NCBI GenBank assembly: GCA_034435675.1
Contig: DAOTWP010000089.1
Span: 1-16,019 of the forward strand
Origin: DAOTWP01 sp034435675
Lineage (GTDB): Bacteria; Chloroflexota; Anaerolineae; Aggregatilineales; Phototrophicaceae
Length of the DNA: 16,019 nucleotides
Direction: 5' to 3'
A program made the position numbers and the translations under genes. The first letter of the stretch is position 1. Every line of letters begins with the position of its first letter. This document shows, in pieces, positions 1 through 6,600 of the stretch. Under the pieces are notes generated by a model that was not told the DNA's origin, searched no databases, and saw nothing but the letters and a program-made list of their open reading frames with translations.

Positions 1-863
1 GCGTCACGCTGTTCGGCGGAGGTCAATTTGTCCACCAGCGGGTGCTCCGGCGCCAGCACCATGAACGTCGCGCCCCACAGCGTATCCGGGCGCGTGGTGT
101 AGATCAGAATGTCATCCTCTGCCCTCACCCGCGCTCCCTCGCTCTCAGCGCGAGGGGAAATGGCTTTGAACGTCACATGCGCGCCTTCGCTGCGCCCGAT
201 CCAGTTGGTCTGCATGATGCGCACAGGTTCGGGCCAGTCAATGCCCTCGAAGCTCAGCAGTTCGTCAGCATAGCGCGTGTAGCGGAAAAACCACTGCGTC
301 ATCATCTTCTGGATGACCGGCTGCCCCAGGCGCTCGTCCTTGCCGTCAATCACCTGCTCGTTCGCCAGCACGGTTTGCAGCGCGTCGGACCAGTTGACCA
401 GCGCTTCGCCGCGATACGCCAGATCGTTCTCGAAGAACGTCTTGAAGAACCACTCCGTCCATTTGTAGTACACCGGGTCGCAGCTAACTGCCTCGCGCTC
501 CCAGTCGACCATCGCGCCCATACTGCGCAACTGCTGGCGCATGCGGGCGATGTTGTCATAGGTCCAGATGCGCGGGTCAATGCCGCGCTGGATTGCCGCG
601 TTTTCGGCGGGTAAGCCGAAAGCGTCGAAGCCCATCGGGAACAGCACGTTATAGCCGTTCATGCGCATGAAGCGCGCGCGGGCATCGCTGGGCGTCATGG
701 CGTACCAGTGCCCGATGTGCAGGTCACCGCTGGGGTAGGGCAGCATGGTCAGCGCGTAGTGCTTGGGTTTGGACCAGTCTACTTCGCTGCGGTACAGCCG
801 GTCTGCCGCCCACTTTTGCTGCCATTTGGGTTCAATGGCTTGCGGGTTGTATTTCTCAGTCAT
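1..863 (-). CDS. leuS: Leucyl-tRNA synthetase, N-terminal part (runs off the window start)
   Basis: Class I aminoacyl-tRNA synthetase that charges tRNA-Leu in the cytoplasm. About 287 codons are visible; the rest lies beyond base 1. Residues MTEKYNPQAIEPKWQ form the usual start. The ATP-binding HIGH motif is seen as PYPSGDLHIGHW (about 42-53), then GFDAFGLPAENAA, QTVLANEQVIDG, QWFFRYTRYADELL, NWIGRSEG and YTTRPDT, the entry to the CP1 editing domain. Two oddities are seen. The zinc-knuckle cysteines usual in bacterial LeuRS (NWCPxCQT in many species) are replaced by NWSDALQT with no later Cys pair. About 13 extra residues (SPRAESEGARVRA) sit between VTFKAI and EDDILIYTTRPDT, encoded by a palindromic repeat. 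The start ATG (863) is fixed by homology; an AAGGAG lies 14 nt upstream (878-883), a rather long spacing. Identity is secure. Confidence 0.97.
   Translation of the reverse strand, partial: MTEKYNPQAIEPKWQQKWAADRLYRSEVDWSKPKHYALTMLPYPSGDLHIGHWYAMTPSDARARFMRMNGYNVLFPMGFDAFGLPAENAAIQRGIDPRIWTYDNIARMRQQLRSMGAMVDWEREAVSCDPVYYKWTEWFFKTFFENDLAYRGEALVNWSDALQTVLANEQVIDGKDERLGQPVIQKMMTQWFFRYTRYADELLSFEGIDWPEPVRIMQTNWIGRSEGAHVTFKAISPRAESEGARVRAEDDILIYTTRPDTLWGATFMVLAPEHPLVDKLTSAEQRD
121..158. repeat. Palindromic REP-like element inside leuS
   Basis: The stretch begins CCCTCACCC (122-130) and contains a perfect stem CCCTCGC (136-142) / GCGAGGG (150-156) around a 7-nt loop. This layout (a CCCTCAC lead followed by a G/C-rich hairpin ending GAGGGGA) resembles dispersed palindromic repeats common in intergenic DNA of many bacteria. 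Here it is read in frame and supplies the extra SPRAESEGARVRA residues of LeuRS. The hairpin is seen directly; membership of a dispersed family is inference, since no second copy is in the window. Confidence 0.6.
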
Positions 864-1328
864 AGGGTTGCTGATTGCTCCTTACAGATTGGCACAGACG
901 AGAACGGGTAGATTGTACCAGAGATGTAAGGGAGCGCAGGGGGCGCGCGGCGTGCTTTGGCGCACGCGGCGGTAAACGTGGCGTGAACAGTGGTGATTAC
1001 ATAAGAGAAGAGCGGGTTACCTCAAAAACCCGGTCATCCATAGGGATACCCTCAACCTTCACTGTGGGGACGCCAGAGGCGGTGCCCCGGATACGATGTT
1101 TACAGTATAGGCATTACCGGCGATGGGGTCAAGAGGGGGCAGGCAGCAAAGCGCGGCAGCCCCCAAAATCTGGGGGGTAGGCACGGCATGTTGCGCCCCG
1201 CAGGTGAAGCACCACCTGCCGGTTTACCCTTCGTTGTAATCCAGCTTGTGACGATTTGCACAACTGCAAGCGTTCTTTTGCGTAGAGGTAATAGGATCGA
1301 CGTGAGTAATCAAAGGGAGGATCGCACA
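864..1328. other. Long non-coding stretch between leuS and the first flavodoxin gene
   Basis: This 465-nt gap separates two divergent genes and holds no convincing gene. It contains a GC-rich hairpin GCGTGC/GCACGC (950-955/962-967), a C5/G5 hairpin (1160-1164/1172-1176), and a perfect 7-bp hairpin GCAGGTG/CACCTGC (1200-1206/1213-1219). On the minus strand a 38-codon open stretch (997-1113) with protein-like composition ends at a TAA but has no proper start with a ribosome site. The promoter of the plus-strand cluster should lie in the right half, but no clear -35/-10 pair is seen. Confidence 0.5.
912..917 (-). promoter_or_regulatory. Possible extended -10 box of leuS
   Basis: On the minus strand the bases read TGG-TACAAT, a good extended -10. 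It would start transcription about 40 nt before the leuS ATG. No convincing -35 is seen 17 bp upstream. Such a short leader leaves no room for a T-box, and no T-box consensus was seen further upstream. Confidence 0.3.
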
Positions 1329-1847
1329 ATGTCCGCTTCGATACTGGTGACTTATGCCACCCGCTACGGCTCCACGCAGGAGGTCGCCGGATTCATTGCC
1401 GAGACGCTGCGCAGCGCCGGGCAGTCTGCTGATGTTGAGCCGATGCGCGAGGTCAGCACACTTGACGCTTACGCAGCGGTGGTGCTGGGCGCGCCGCTGT
1501 ATATCGGCAAATGGCACGAAGACGTCCAGCGTTTCCTCGCGCAGCAGCAAAACGCCCTCATGCAGCGCCCCGTCGCCGTGTTCGCGCTGGGTCCGCTGAG
1601 CACCGCAGAGGGCGAAATGCAGGGCACGCGCCAGCAGCTTGACAAGGAACTGGGCAAATATCCCTGGCTGAAACCCGCCGCGCTGGCATTGTTCATCGGC
1701 AAATATGAGCCTGCCAAACTGAATTTTGGGCACAAGGTGCTCGCGGCGCTGCCCGCCAGCCCGCTGCACGGCTTGCCCGCCAGCGACAACCGCGACTGGG
1801 ACGCGATTCGCGCGTGGGCAGCGGACCTGCCCGCGAACCTGCGTTGA
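1329..1847 (+). CDS. Flavodoxin-domain protein, HemG-like (copy 1)
   Basis: 172 residues. A probable FMN-binding flavodoxin fold (Flavodoxin_5/HemG type), cytoplasmic. The phosphate-binding loop is seen near the start (YATRYGSTQEVA, residues 9-20). The second loop is VVLGAPLYIGKW (56-67), and a conserved C-terminal DNRDWDAIRAWAADLP closes the domain. Family members include menaquinone-dependent protoporphyrinogen oxidase, but this copy lacks the SIRxGH segment of HemG, so its substrate is unknown. The start is chosen at MSAS because GGGAGG (1315-1320) lies 8 nt upstream; longer forms lack homology. It is first in a tightly spaced run of flavodoxin and membrane-protein genes (40 nt to the next). 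A 22-nt stretch near its 3' end is identical to one in copy 2. Confidence 0.85.
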   Translation: MSASILVTYATRYGSTQEVAGFIAETLRSAGQSADVEPMREVSTLDAYAAVVLGAPLYIGKWHEDVQRFLAQQQNALMQRPVAVFALGPLSTAEGEMQGTRQQLDKELGKYPWLKPAALALFIGKYEPAKLNFGHKVLAALPASPLHGLPASDNRDWDAIRAWAADLPANLR

Positions 1848-1887
1848 AGCCCCTAGCGTCGGGTGTGTTGACCGGGACAGATGCCAC

Positions 1888-2688
1888 ATGACTCCTGATA
1901 ACCGCAAACCAGCGGAAGCCCCCGACTGGACGACGCTTTACCGCATCGGCGGGGTGGCGGCACTGGTCGCTGCCGTCATCTTCCGGCGCAATCTTAGCGC
2001 GGAAGTCTCGCTGTTCAGCGGGCAGATACCGCCCACTGCGGCAGGCGACTGGCTGGCGCTGCTGCACAATGACGCCCTGCTGGGGCTGACGTATCTGGAC
2101 TTCTTCGATGTGATCAACTACGCGCTGGTCGGGCTGCTGTTCCTCGCGCTGTACACGGCGCTGCGGCAGGTGAACCAGAGCACTATGCGCATTGCCGTCA
2201 GCCTCGGTCTGGTCGGCATCGTGCTCGCGCTGGCGACGAACCAGTCCGTTTCCATGCTGGCGCTGAGCAGTCGTTATGCCGGGACAAGCACCACCGAACA
2301 GGCGACCTATGCAGCGGCGGGAGAAGTGCTGCTCGCCAGCGCCGAAAACGTGGGTGCATATCTGAGCCTGCTGTTTGTGACGCTTGCCGGGTTGATTATG
2401 GCGGGTGTCATGCTGCAAAGCGCGCACTTCAGCCGGGTCACGGCATACCTGGGCATACTGGGGAATGTGCTCATTCTGGGGTACTTCATCACCGTGTTCT
2501 TTGCGCCGTCACTCAACTTCCTGCCGCATGCTGCCGGGGCAGTGCCGCTGGTACTCTGGCAGGGGTTGGCGGGCTGGCGACTGCTGCGGCTGGGGCGTGT
2601 GCGTCCGGCGACTGGCGTGGTGCTGCTGCTTGTGCTGGCGGGGGCAGAAATCGCCGCGAATGTCTGGATCATGCAGCAGTTCGTGTAA
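1888..2688 (+). CDS. DUF4386-like integral membrane protein (copy a)
   Basis: 266 residues with about six or seven predicted membrane segments, starting after a short hydrophilic N-terminus (WTTLYRIGGVAALVAA). It is clearly paralogous to the 243-residue protein at 6601-7332: both have TLYR(I/L)G, a first loop with PP.TA.(G/D)W..L, LLGL..LD/FE.LFV.N, LY.ALR, an S..YA..T....Y.AAGE.L.A segment, and KSAHF/QSAHF followed by a Y.G.L helix pair. This copy has an extra C-terminal hydrophobic helix ending NVWIMQQFV. DUF4386-type proteins have no established reaction. The start MTPDN is chosen by alignment to the paralogue; its ribosome site (GGGACAG) is weak, fitting coupling to the flavodoxin gene 40 nt upstream. 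Confidence 0.75.
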   Translation: MTPDNRKPAEAPDWTTLYRIGGVAALVAAVIFRRNLSAEVSLFSGQIPPTAAGDWLALLHNDALLGLTYLDFFDVINYALVGLLFLALYTALRQVNQSTMRIAVSLGLVGIVLALATNQSVSMLALSSRYAGTSTTEQATYAAAGEVLLASAENVGAYLSLLFVTLAGLIMAGVMLQSAHFSRVTAYLGILGNVLILGYFITVFFAPSLNFLPHAAGAVPLVLWQGLAGWRLLRLGRVRPATGVVLLLVLAGAEIAANVWIMQQFV

Positions 2689-2770
2689 GCTGCAAGCAAA
2701 GCCATGCAGCGCTGCAAGAACTGTAAAAACGCGGGCTGTAGTGGGGTTGATGTGAGGAGAATAGTTACGA

Positions 2771-3298
2771 ATGGGACCTATCGGACACGGTGCAATCGGA
2801 CTGCTGGCGAAACCCGCCGCGCCTAAAGCGCCGCTGTGGGTGCTGCTGGCGGCAACAGAAGTGATTGACCTGCTGTGGTTTGTTTTCGCAGCACTTGGCA
2901 TTGAAGATCCCGGTGTCACACAGATCGACCTTGCGCAGGGCATCACCGTGCTGGAGCCGGGGCATATACCTTGGTCGCACGGGCTGTTTATGGCGCTGGT
3001 CTGGTCACTGCTTGCGGCGGCAATTGCCTATGGCAGCTACCGCGAAAGACGCACAGCCAGCGTGATTGGGCTGCTGGTGTTCAGCCACTGGGTGCTGGAT
3101 TTTGTCGTGCATACTCCTGACCTTCCGCTGTTGTTTGACAGCTCCCAAACGGTGGGTCTCGGTCTGTGGGGGTCGGGAACCGGGCTGGTAATCTCATTCC
3201 TGCTGGAAGTAGGTTTATTCTGCGGCGGAATCGCCGTCTACCTGATCTTTTGCAGACACTCCAATATAAGAATATCTGCTCGCGGGTCTGCGAGCTAA
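2771..3298 (+). CDS. YdjM/DUF457-like membrane protein (metal-dependent hydrolase family)
   Basis: 175 residues, about four membrane helices. Histidine/acid motifs typical of the PF04307 (YdjM-type, 'LexA-binding inner membrane-associated hydrolase') family are seen: GHGAIG (His6), ATEVIDLLW (Glu30, Asp33), HIPWSHGL (His65, His70), and SHWVLDFVVHTPD (His106, Asp110, His114). In the family these residues are thought to bind metal at the membrane. Substrate unknown. GAGGAG (2754-2759) is 11 nt before the ATG. It sits between the DUF4386-like gene and flavodoxin copy 2, on the same strand with gaps under 100 nt, so co-transcription is likely. Confidence 0.7.
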   Translation: MGPIGHGAIGLLAKPAAPKAPLWVLLAATEVIDLLWFVFAALGIEDPGVTQIDLAQGITVLEPGHIPWSHGLFMALVWSLLAAAIAYGSYRERRTASVIGLLVFSHWVLDFVVHTPDLPLLFDSSQTVGLGLWGSGTGLVISFLLEVGLFCGGIAVYLIFCRHSNIRISARGSAS

Positions 3299-3347
3299 AA
3301 GCGCTGCGCATTCGGCGTATCACCAAGACAGAGAGGAAAACACCAAG

Positions 3348-3881
3348 ATGTCCAACAAGATTCTGGTCACCTATGCCACACGCGGCAACTCCACTGCTGG
3401 TGTGGCGGAAGCCGTCGGCAAGACGCTGGCAGCGCATGGCGCGCAGGTAGCCGTGCTGCCCGTCAGCGCGGTCAGTGACCTCACACCTTACCGGGCAGTC
3501 GTCGTCGGCAGCGCGATTCAGGCGAGCGAATGGCTGCCGGAAGCGCTGGAATTCGTGCAAACGCACCGGGCGGAACTGGCGCGGACGCCCTTCGCGGCAT
3601 TTGTTGTGTGTATGACGATGAGCATGCGCCCGGCAATGTTTCGCGGCGCGGCAAAGAACTTCATGAAACCCGTGCGCGAACTGGTGCAGCCGCTGAGCGA
3701 AGGCTATTTCGCGGGTGTGATTGACTTCGAGCGCATGATGCCGGAGGAAGTGCGCGATAACTTCTTCATGCGCCTGAGCGTGCGCATGGGCATTTTTACA
3801 GAAGGCGACCACCGCGACTGGGACGCGATTCGCCGTTGGGCAGAAGACCTGAGCGCGAAGCTCGGACAGGTTGAGTCGTGA
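3348..3881 (+). CDS. Flavodoxin-domain protein, HemG-like (copy 2)
   Basis: 177 residues. FMN phosphate loop YATRGNSTAGVA (residues 9-20), second loop VVVGSAIQASEW, a mid-region YFAGVIDFERM, and C-terminal DHRDWDAIRRWAEDL. It is closer to copy 3 than to copy 1: both have FA.F..CMT..M, VRELV/VRALV, SEGYFAGV, and a similar length near that of E. coli HemG (181). The HemG arginine-containing SIRxGH is changed to AIQASEW. Likely cytoplasmic or membrane-associated, as HemG is. GAGAGG precedes the ATG by about 11 nt. A 37-nt gap leads into the next membrane protein. Confidence 0.87.
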   Translation: MSNKILVTYATRGNSTAGVAEAVGKTLAAHGAQVAVLPVSAVSDLTPYRAVVVGSAIQASEWLPEALEFVQTHRAELARTPFAAFVVCMTMSMRPAMFRGAAKNFMKPVRELVQPLSEGYFAGVIDFERMMPEEVRDNFFMRLSVRMGIFTEGDHRDWDAIRRWAEDLSAKLGQVES

Positions 3882-3918
3882 CTGCTCGTTATCAGGCACA
3901 AGCAAAGGAGCAGCAGCC

Positions 3919-4554
3919 ATGAACACAACCCGACTGGCAGTGTCCATCATCGGTGTCTACGCCGGACTGCTCGGCGCGCTGCATGGCTATTTCGAACTGC
4001 TGCAGGGCAGTACCGTGCCGGAAAGCCTGGTCATCAATGCTATCGGCGCACCGTGCCAGCCAGAGACAGTGGCGCATGCGTGCTTCCCGGCGCTGACCGT
4101 GCTGCCCGGCTTCCAGCTCGCTGGCATCCTCACCATCGTGCTCTCTGGCGCGGCGGCAGTGTGGGCGGTGGCGTTCATCACACGGCGGTGGGGGGCGCTG
4201 GTGCTGTTCCTGCTGGCGCTGGGTATGCTGCTGGTCGGCGGCGGTTTTTTGCCCCCGCTTTACGCCGTGCTTGCCGCCGCAGCGAGCACACAGATCAACC
4301 CGCCTGCCGCATGGTGGCAAAGACGGCTGCCGGGAGGTGTGCTGCGCGGGCTGGCGGCGCTGTGGCCCGGGCTGCTGGGCGTGTATCTGGCATGGATCGT
4401 CCTGCAAACCGTCTTTTCCGAAGCGCTGAATGCATTCCTGCTGAGTACCGGCGGCATTCTGCTGCCTGTGGAACTGGTCGCCCTGCTGCTGGCGCTGCTC
4501 AGCGCGATTGCGCACGATGTGCTGCACGCGGAGGAAAACAGCCGGGCAGGCTGA
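3919..4554 (+). CDS. Membrane protein with HGYFExLQGST motif (copy a)
   Basis: 211 residues, about five hydrophobic segments. I do not recognise a named family. The N-terminal helix carries LHGYFELLQGST with His22 and Glu26; the same signature (SHGFFETLQGST) appears in the paralogue at 5796-6461. Both also share a G.L.LFLL..GMLLVGGG-type helix, (T)(R/Q)IN.P..WW.R.LP.G..R.L..LW, and a last helix ending in IA.DV. Those conserved polar residues in an otherwise apolar protein hint at a cofactor or ion role (inference). The start MNTT is preceded by AAAGGAG (3904-3910, 8 nt). It follows flavodoxin copy 2 by 37 nt. Confidence 0.8.
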   Translation: MNTTRLAVSIIGVYAGLLGALHGYFELLQGSTVPESLVINAIGAPCQPETVAHACFPALTVLPGFQLAGILTIVLSGAAAVWAVAFITRRWGALVLFLLALGMLLVGGGFLPPLYAVLAAAASTQINPPAAWWQRRLPGGVLRGLAALWPGLLGVYLAWIVLQTVFSEALNAFLLSTGGILLPVELVALLLALLSAIAHDVLHAEENSRAG

Positions 4555-4639
4555 AACGGAGCCGCAGCGTTGGACAGCTTCAAGCGCAGGCTGCTGATGT
4601 TGTCAGCATTGCACTGATCTCGACATTAGGGAGCAAACC

Positions 4640-5170
4640 ATGACCGCTAGGAAGATCCTCGTTGCATACGCCAGCCGAAGCGGCTCAACGGCAGAAGTTG
4701 CCGCAGCCGTCGGCAAGATACTGGCAGAACACGGCACACAGGTGGACGTGCGCCCGATGCAGGAAATCAGCGACCTGACGCCCTACAGCGCCGTTGTGGC
4801 AGGCAGCTCCATCCGTCAGGGACACTGGCTGCCAGAGGCAATGCAGTTTGTGCTGAAACATCGCGCGACTCTTGCGCAAAAACCTTTCGCCATGTTCACC
4901 CTCTGCATGACACTGGCGATGAAAAACACTGCCAACCATAAGGTCGTCAAGGACTGGGTGCAGCCGGTGCGCGCGCTGGTAAATCCGGTCAGCGAGGGCT
5001 ATTTTGCCGGCGTGCTGGACATTTCCAGAGTGGAGACCTTCAGACACCGGCTGATGTTTCGTATCAGTGTCATGATGGGCGTGTGGAAAGCGGGCGACAA
5101 CCGCGCCTGGGAACAAATCCGCGCCTGGGCAGCGACACTGCCCGCCAAACTGGGGGGACAGCAGCGCTGA
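4640..5170 (+). CDS. Flavodoxin-domain protein, HemG-like (copy 3)
   Basis: 176 residues. The FMN phosphate loop reads YASRSGSTAEVA (residues 10-21). The second loop GSSIRQGHWLPEA keeps the SIRxGH pattern seen in HemG (ASIRYGH), so this copy is the closest of the three to menaquinone-dependent protoporphyrinogen oxidase. SEGYFAGVLDISR and a C-terminal DNRAWEQIRAWAATLP follow. If it were HemG it would oxidise protoporphyrinogen IX using quinone, but no other haem gene is nearby and three copies argue for a different or broader electron-transfer role. Ribosome site GGGAG, 8 nt before the ATG. It lies 85 nt after the upstream membrane gene. Confidence 0.87.
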   Translation: MTARKILVAYASRSGSTAEVAAAVGKILAEHGTQVDVRPMQEISDLTPYSAVVAGSSIRQGHWLPEAMQFVLKHRATLAQKPFAMFTLCMTLAMKNTANHKVVKDWVQPVRALVNPVSEGYFAGVLDISRVETFRHRLMFRISVMMGVWKAGDNRAWEQIRAWAATLPAKLGGQQR

Positions 5171-5200
5171 AGATGCTGCGTAGAACTGCCGCGTGCGGTT

Positions 5201-5383
5201 GTGTGTTGTGCTGATCCTGTCAGCTTTTTCAGCCCAATTTTCGTGCCTTCGCTGGGGCTGTCGCTCGTGATTATCGGGATGCTGCCCTGGATTCTGTGGT
5301 GGATGCTGATCAGCCGGACGCTGCTGCGCCTGGGCAATCTGAGCTGCACACGCCGCTGCATAACCAGCAGGGTGTCAGGGTGA
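5201..5383 (+). pseudogene. Probable remnant of a DUF4386-like C-terminus
   Basis: A 60-codon open stretch beginning only with GTG, without a ribosome site. Its hydrophobic part (FFSPIFVPSLG, then LPWILWWMLISRTLLRLG) resembles the end of the DUF4386-like protein at 1888-2688 (FFAPSLNFLP, then PLVLWQGLAGWRLLRLG). The rest, CTRRCITSRVSG, looks untranslated. The likeliest reading is a decayed third DUF4386-type gene whose 5' part was lost when the cluster duplicated. A genuine small membrane protein cannot be excluded. Confidence 0.4.
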
Positions 5384-5397
5384 GTTAGGACAAGACG

Positions 5398-5754
5398 ATG
5401 AACGGAACAAACTGGCTGCGTGTAAGTTACTGGGCAGCGGCGATTGCCGACTTCGTGATCGCTGGGCTGGTGCTGATTCCCGACCTTGCGGGACTGGAAA
5501 GTTTTGCGATTCCGCAGGGGCTGATGGCTGTCACCGCCTTTTCGTGGGGTGTGCTGCTGATCTTTGCGGACCGGCAGCCGCTTGAACGCAGGTGGGTGCT
5601 CGTGCCGACCATGCTGGTGATCGCGCTGCTGGGGCTGGTGATGCTGCTGGCGCTGCTGGCAGGCACGATACCTACCCTCGTGGCGCTGCTCGGTGTAATG
5701 ACGGGCGTTTTGATGTTTTCGCTACTTGCGTTCAGCTATCGAAGCTCCCGTTAG
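5398..5754 (+). CDS. Small four-helix membrane protein, unknown function
   Basis: 118 residues, four clear hydrophobic helices: about 11-28 (YWAAAIADFVIAGLVLIP), 38-56, 66-86 and 90-112, with a short basic loop QPLERRW and a basic tail SYRSSR. No catalytic motif is visible. The N-terminal SYWAAAIADFVIAGLVLIP is the most distinctive piece. TAGGA lies about 8 nt before the ATG. It sits between the DUF4386 remnant and the second HGFFE-type membrane gene, with a 41-nt gap downstream, and is probably part of the same transcript. Confidence 0.75.
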   Translation: MNGTNWLRVSYWAAAIADFVIAGLVLIPDLAGLESFAIPQGLMAVTAFSWGVLLIFADRQPLERRWVLVPTMLVIALLGLVMLLALLAGTIPTLVALLGVMTGVLMFSLLAFSYRSSR

Positions 5755-5795
5755 ACCGGGAAGCTGTGCGCAAACGGATGCAAGGAGAGACTGCA

Positions 5796-6461
5796 ATGAA
5801 CCGCACTATTCGCACTGCTGCCGCCGTGATGGGCATCGTTTTCGCCATCAGCGGCATGAGTCACGGGTTCTTCGAAACCCTTCAGGGCAGCACACCGACT
5901 AACGGTGTCATCATTGATGCCATCAGCGAATCCACCCGCACCTGGGTGCATGGCGGCGAAACCGCTTTCACCATCATCCCCAATTTCCTGCTTACCGGCA
6001 TCGCTGCCATTGCCGTCAGCATCGCCATCATCATCTGGTCTCTGCGCTTTCTGGACAGCAGGCACGGCGCGACGGTATTTGTCCTGCTGTTCATTCTGCT
6101 GTTTCTGGTTGGCGGCGGCATCGGGCAGGTGCCGTTCTTCCTGGTGGTCTGGGCGTTCGCCACACGCATCAACGCGCCGCTGACGTGGTGGGGGCGGGTG
6201 CTGCCGGAAGGCACCCGTAGACTGCTGTCGCCGCTGTGGGTCTGGTCGCTTGCCGCCAGTGTGCTGCTGTTTCTCTTCGCGCTGGAAATCGCCATCTTCG
6301 GCGTTGTGCCCGGTGTGAGCGATGCCGACCAGCGCCTGACGGTGGTCTTTGTGTCGCTGGGCATTGGGCTGCTGACCATCATCCTGAGCTTTGTTTCCGC
6401 CATTGCGCGCGATGTGCAGCAGAGGATGACCGCACAGCAGCCTGCGCGGATACACGCATAA
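5796..6461 (+). CDS. Membrane protein with HGFFExLQGST motif (copy b)
   Basis: 221 residues, about five or six hydrophobic segments. It is a paralogue of the protein at 3919-4554: SHGFFETLQGST (His23, Glu27), LFLVGGGIGQ, TRINAPLTWWGRVLPEGTRR, LSPLW, and a last helix with SFVSAIARDVQ. It keeps the same order and spacing. Function unknown. The start is chosen at MNRT because AAGGAGAG (5782-5789) is 6 nt upstream; longer frames overlap the preceding gene. The duplication of this family on either side of flavodoxin copy 3 supports a local block duplication. Confidence 0.8.
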   Translation: MNRTIRTAAAVMGIVFAISGMSHGFFETLQGSTPTNGVIIDAISESTRTWVHGGETAFTIIPNFLLTGIAAIAVSIAIIIWSLRFLDSRHGATVFVLLFILLFLVGGGIGQVPFFLVVWAFATRINAPLTWWGRVLPEGTRRLLSPLWVWSLAASVLLFLFALEIAIFGVVPGVSDADQRLTVVFVSLGIGLLTIILSFVSAIARDVQQRMTAQQPARIHA

Positions 6462-6561
6462 CAGCACGACTGCACACATCATGCGGCACTGGCAGGCAAT
6501 TGCCATGATGCAGATCTGTCATACACGGCAGCTAAGACTCTATTCGTAAATTCAGCAAACC

Positions 6562-6581
6562 GGGCGAGGCATGCCCCGCCC
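6562..6581. repeat. Near-perfect palindrome GGGCGAGGCATGCCCCGCCC
   Basis: Two 10-base arms with a single A/C mismatch, centred at 6571/6572. Its sequence is like the dispersed GGGGCGAGGCATGCC palindromes seen in intergenic DNA of Chloroflexota and cyanobacteria (recalled, not searched). It lies just before the AAGGAG of the second DUF4386-like gene, in the largest gap (139 nt) of the cluster, so it could also affect transcription or message stability. Confidence 0.55.
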
Positions 6582-6600
6582 CTGCTAAGGAGCACTACTC

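Noticed and set aside
864..1100. T-box or other leucine-responsive leader for leuS
   Set aside because: No AGGGTGG-type T-box consensus or specifier stem was seen, and the likely promoter leaves a leader of only about 40 nt.
875..1180. 101-codon plus-strand open frame upstream of the flavodoxin cluster
   Set aside because: No ribosome site, composition shifts along its length, and it overlaps the leuS promoter region; no recognisable domain.
3081..3950. 289-codon minus-strand open frame
   Set aside because: Antisense shadow of flavodoxin copy 2, which has clear motifs and a ribosome site.
4640..5170. Naming flavodoxin copy 3 hemG outright
   Set aside because: It keeps SIRxGH, but there are three copies, no haem genes nearby, and flavodoxin folds are shared by many enzymes.
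5751..6506. 251-codon minus-strand open frame
   Set aside because: Antisense to the second HG-FE-LQGST membrane protein; low-complexity His/Gln-rich translation without a domain.
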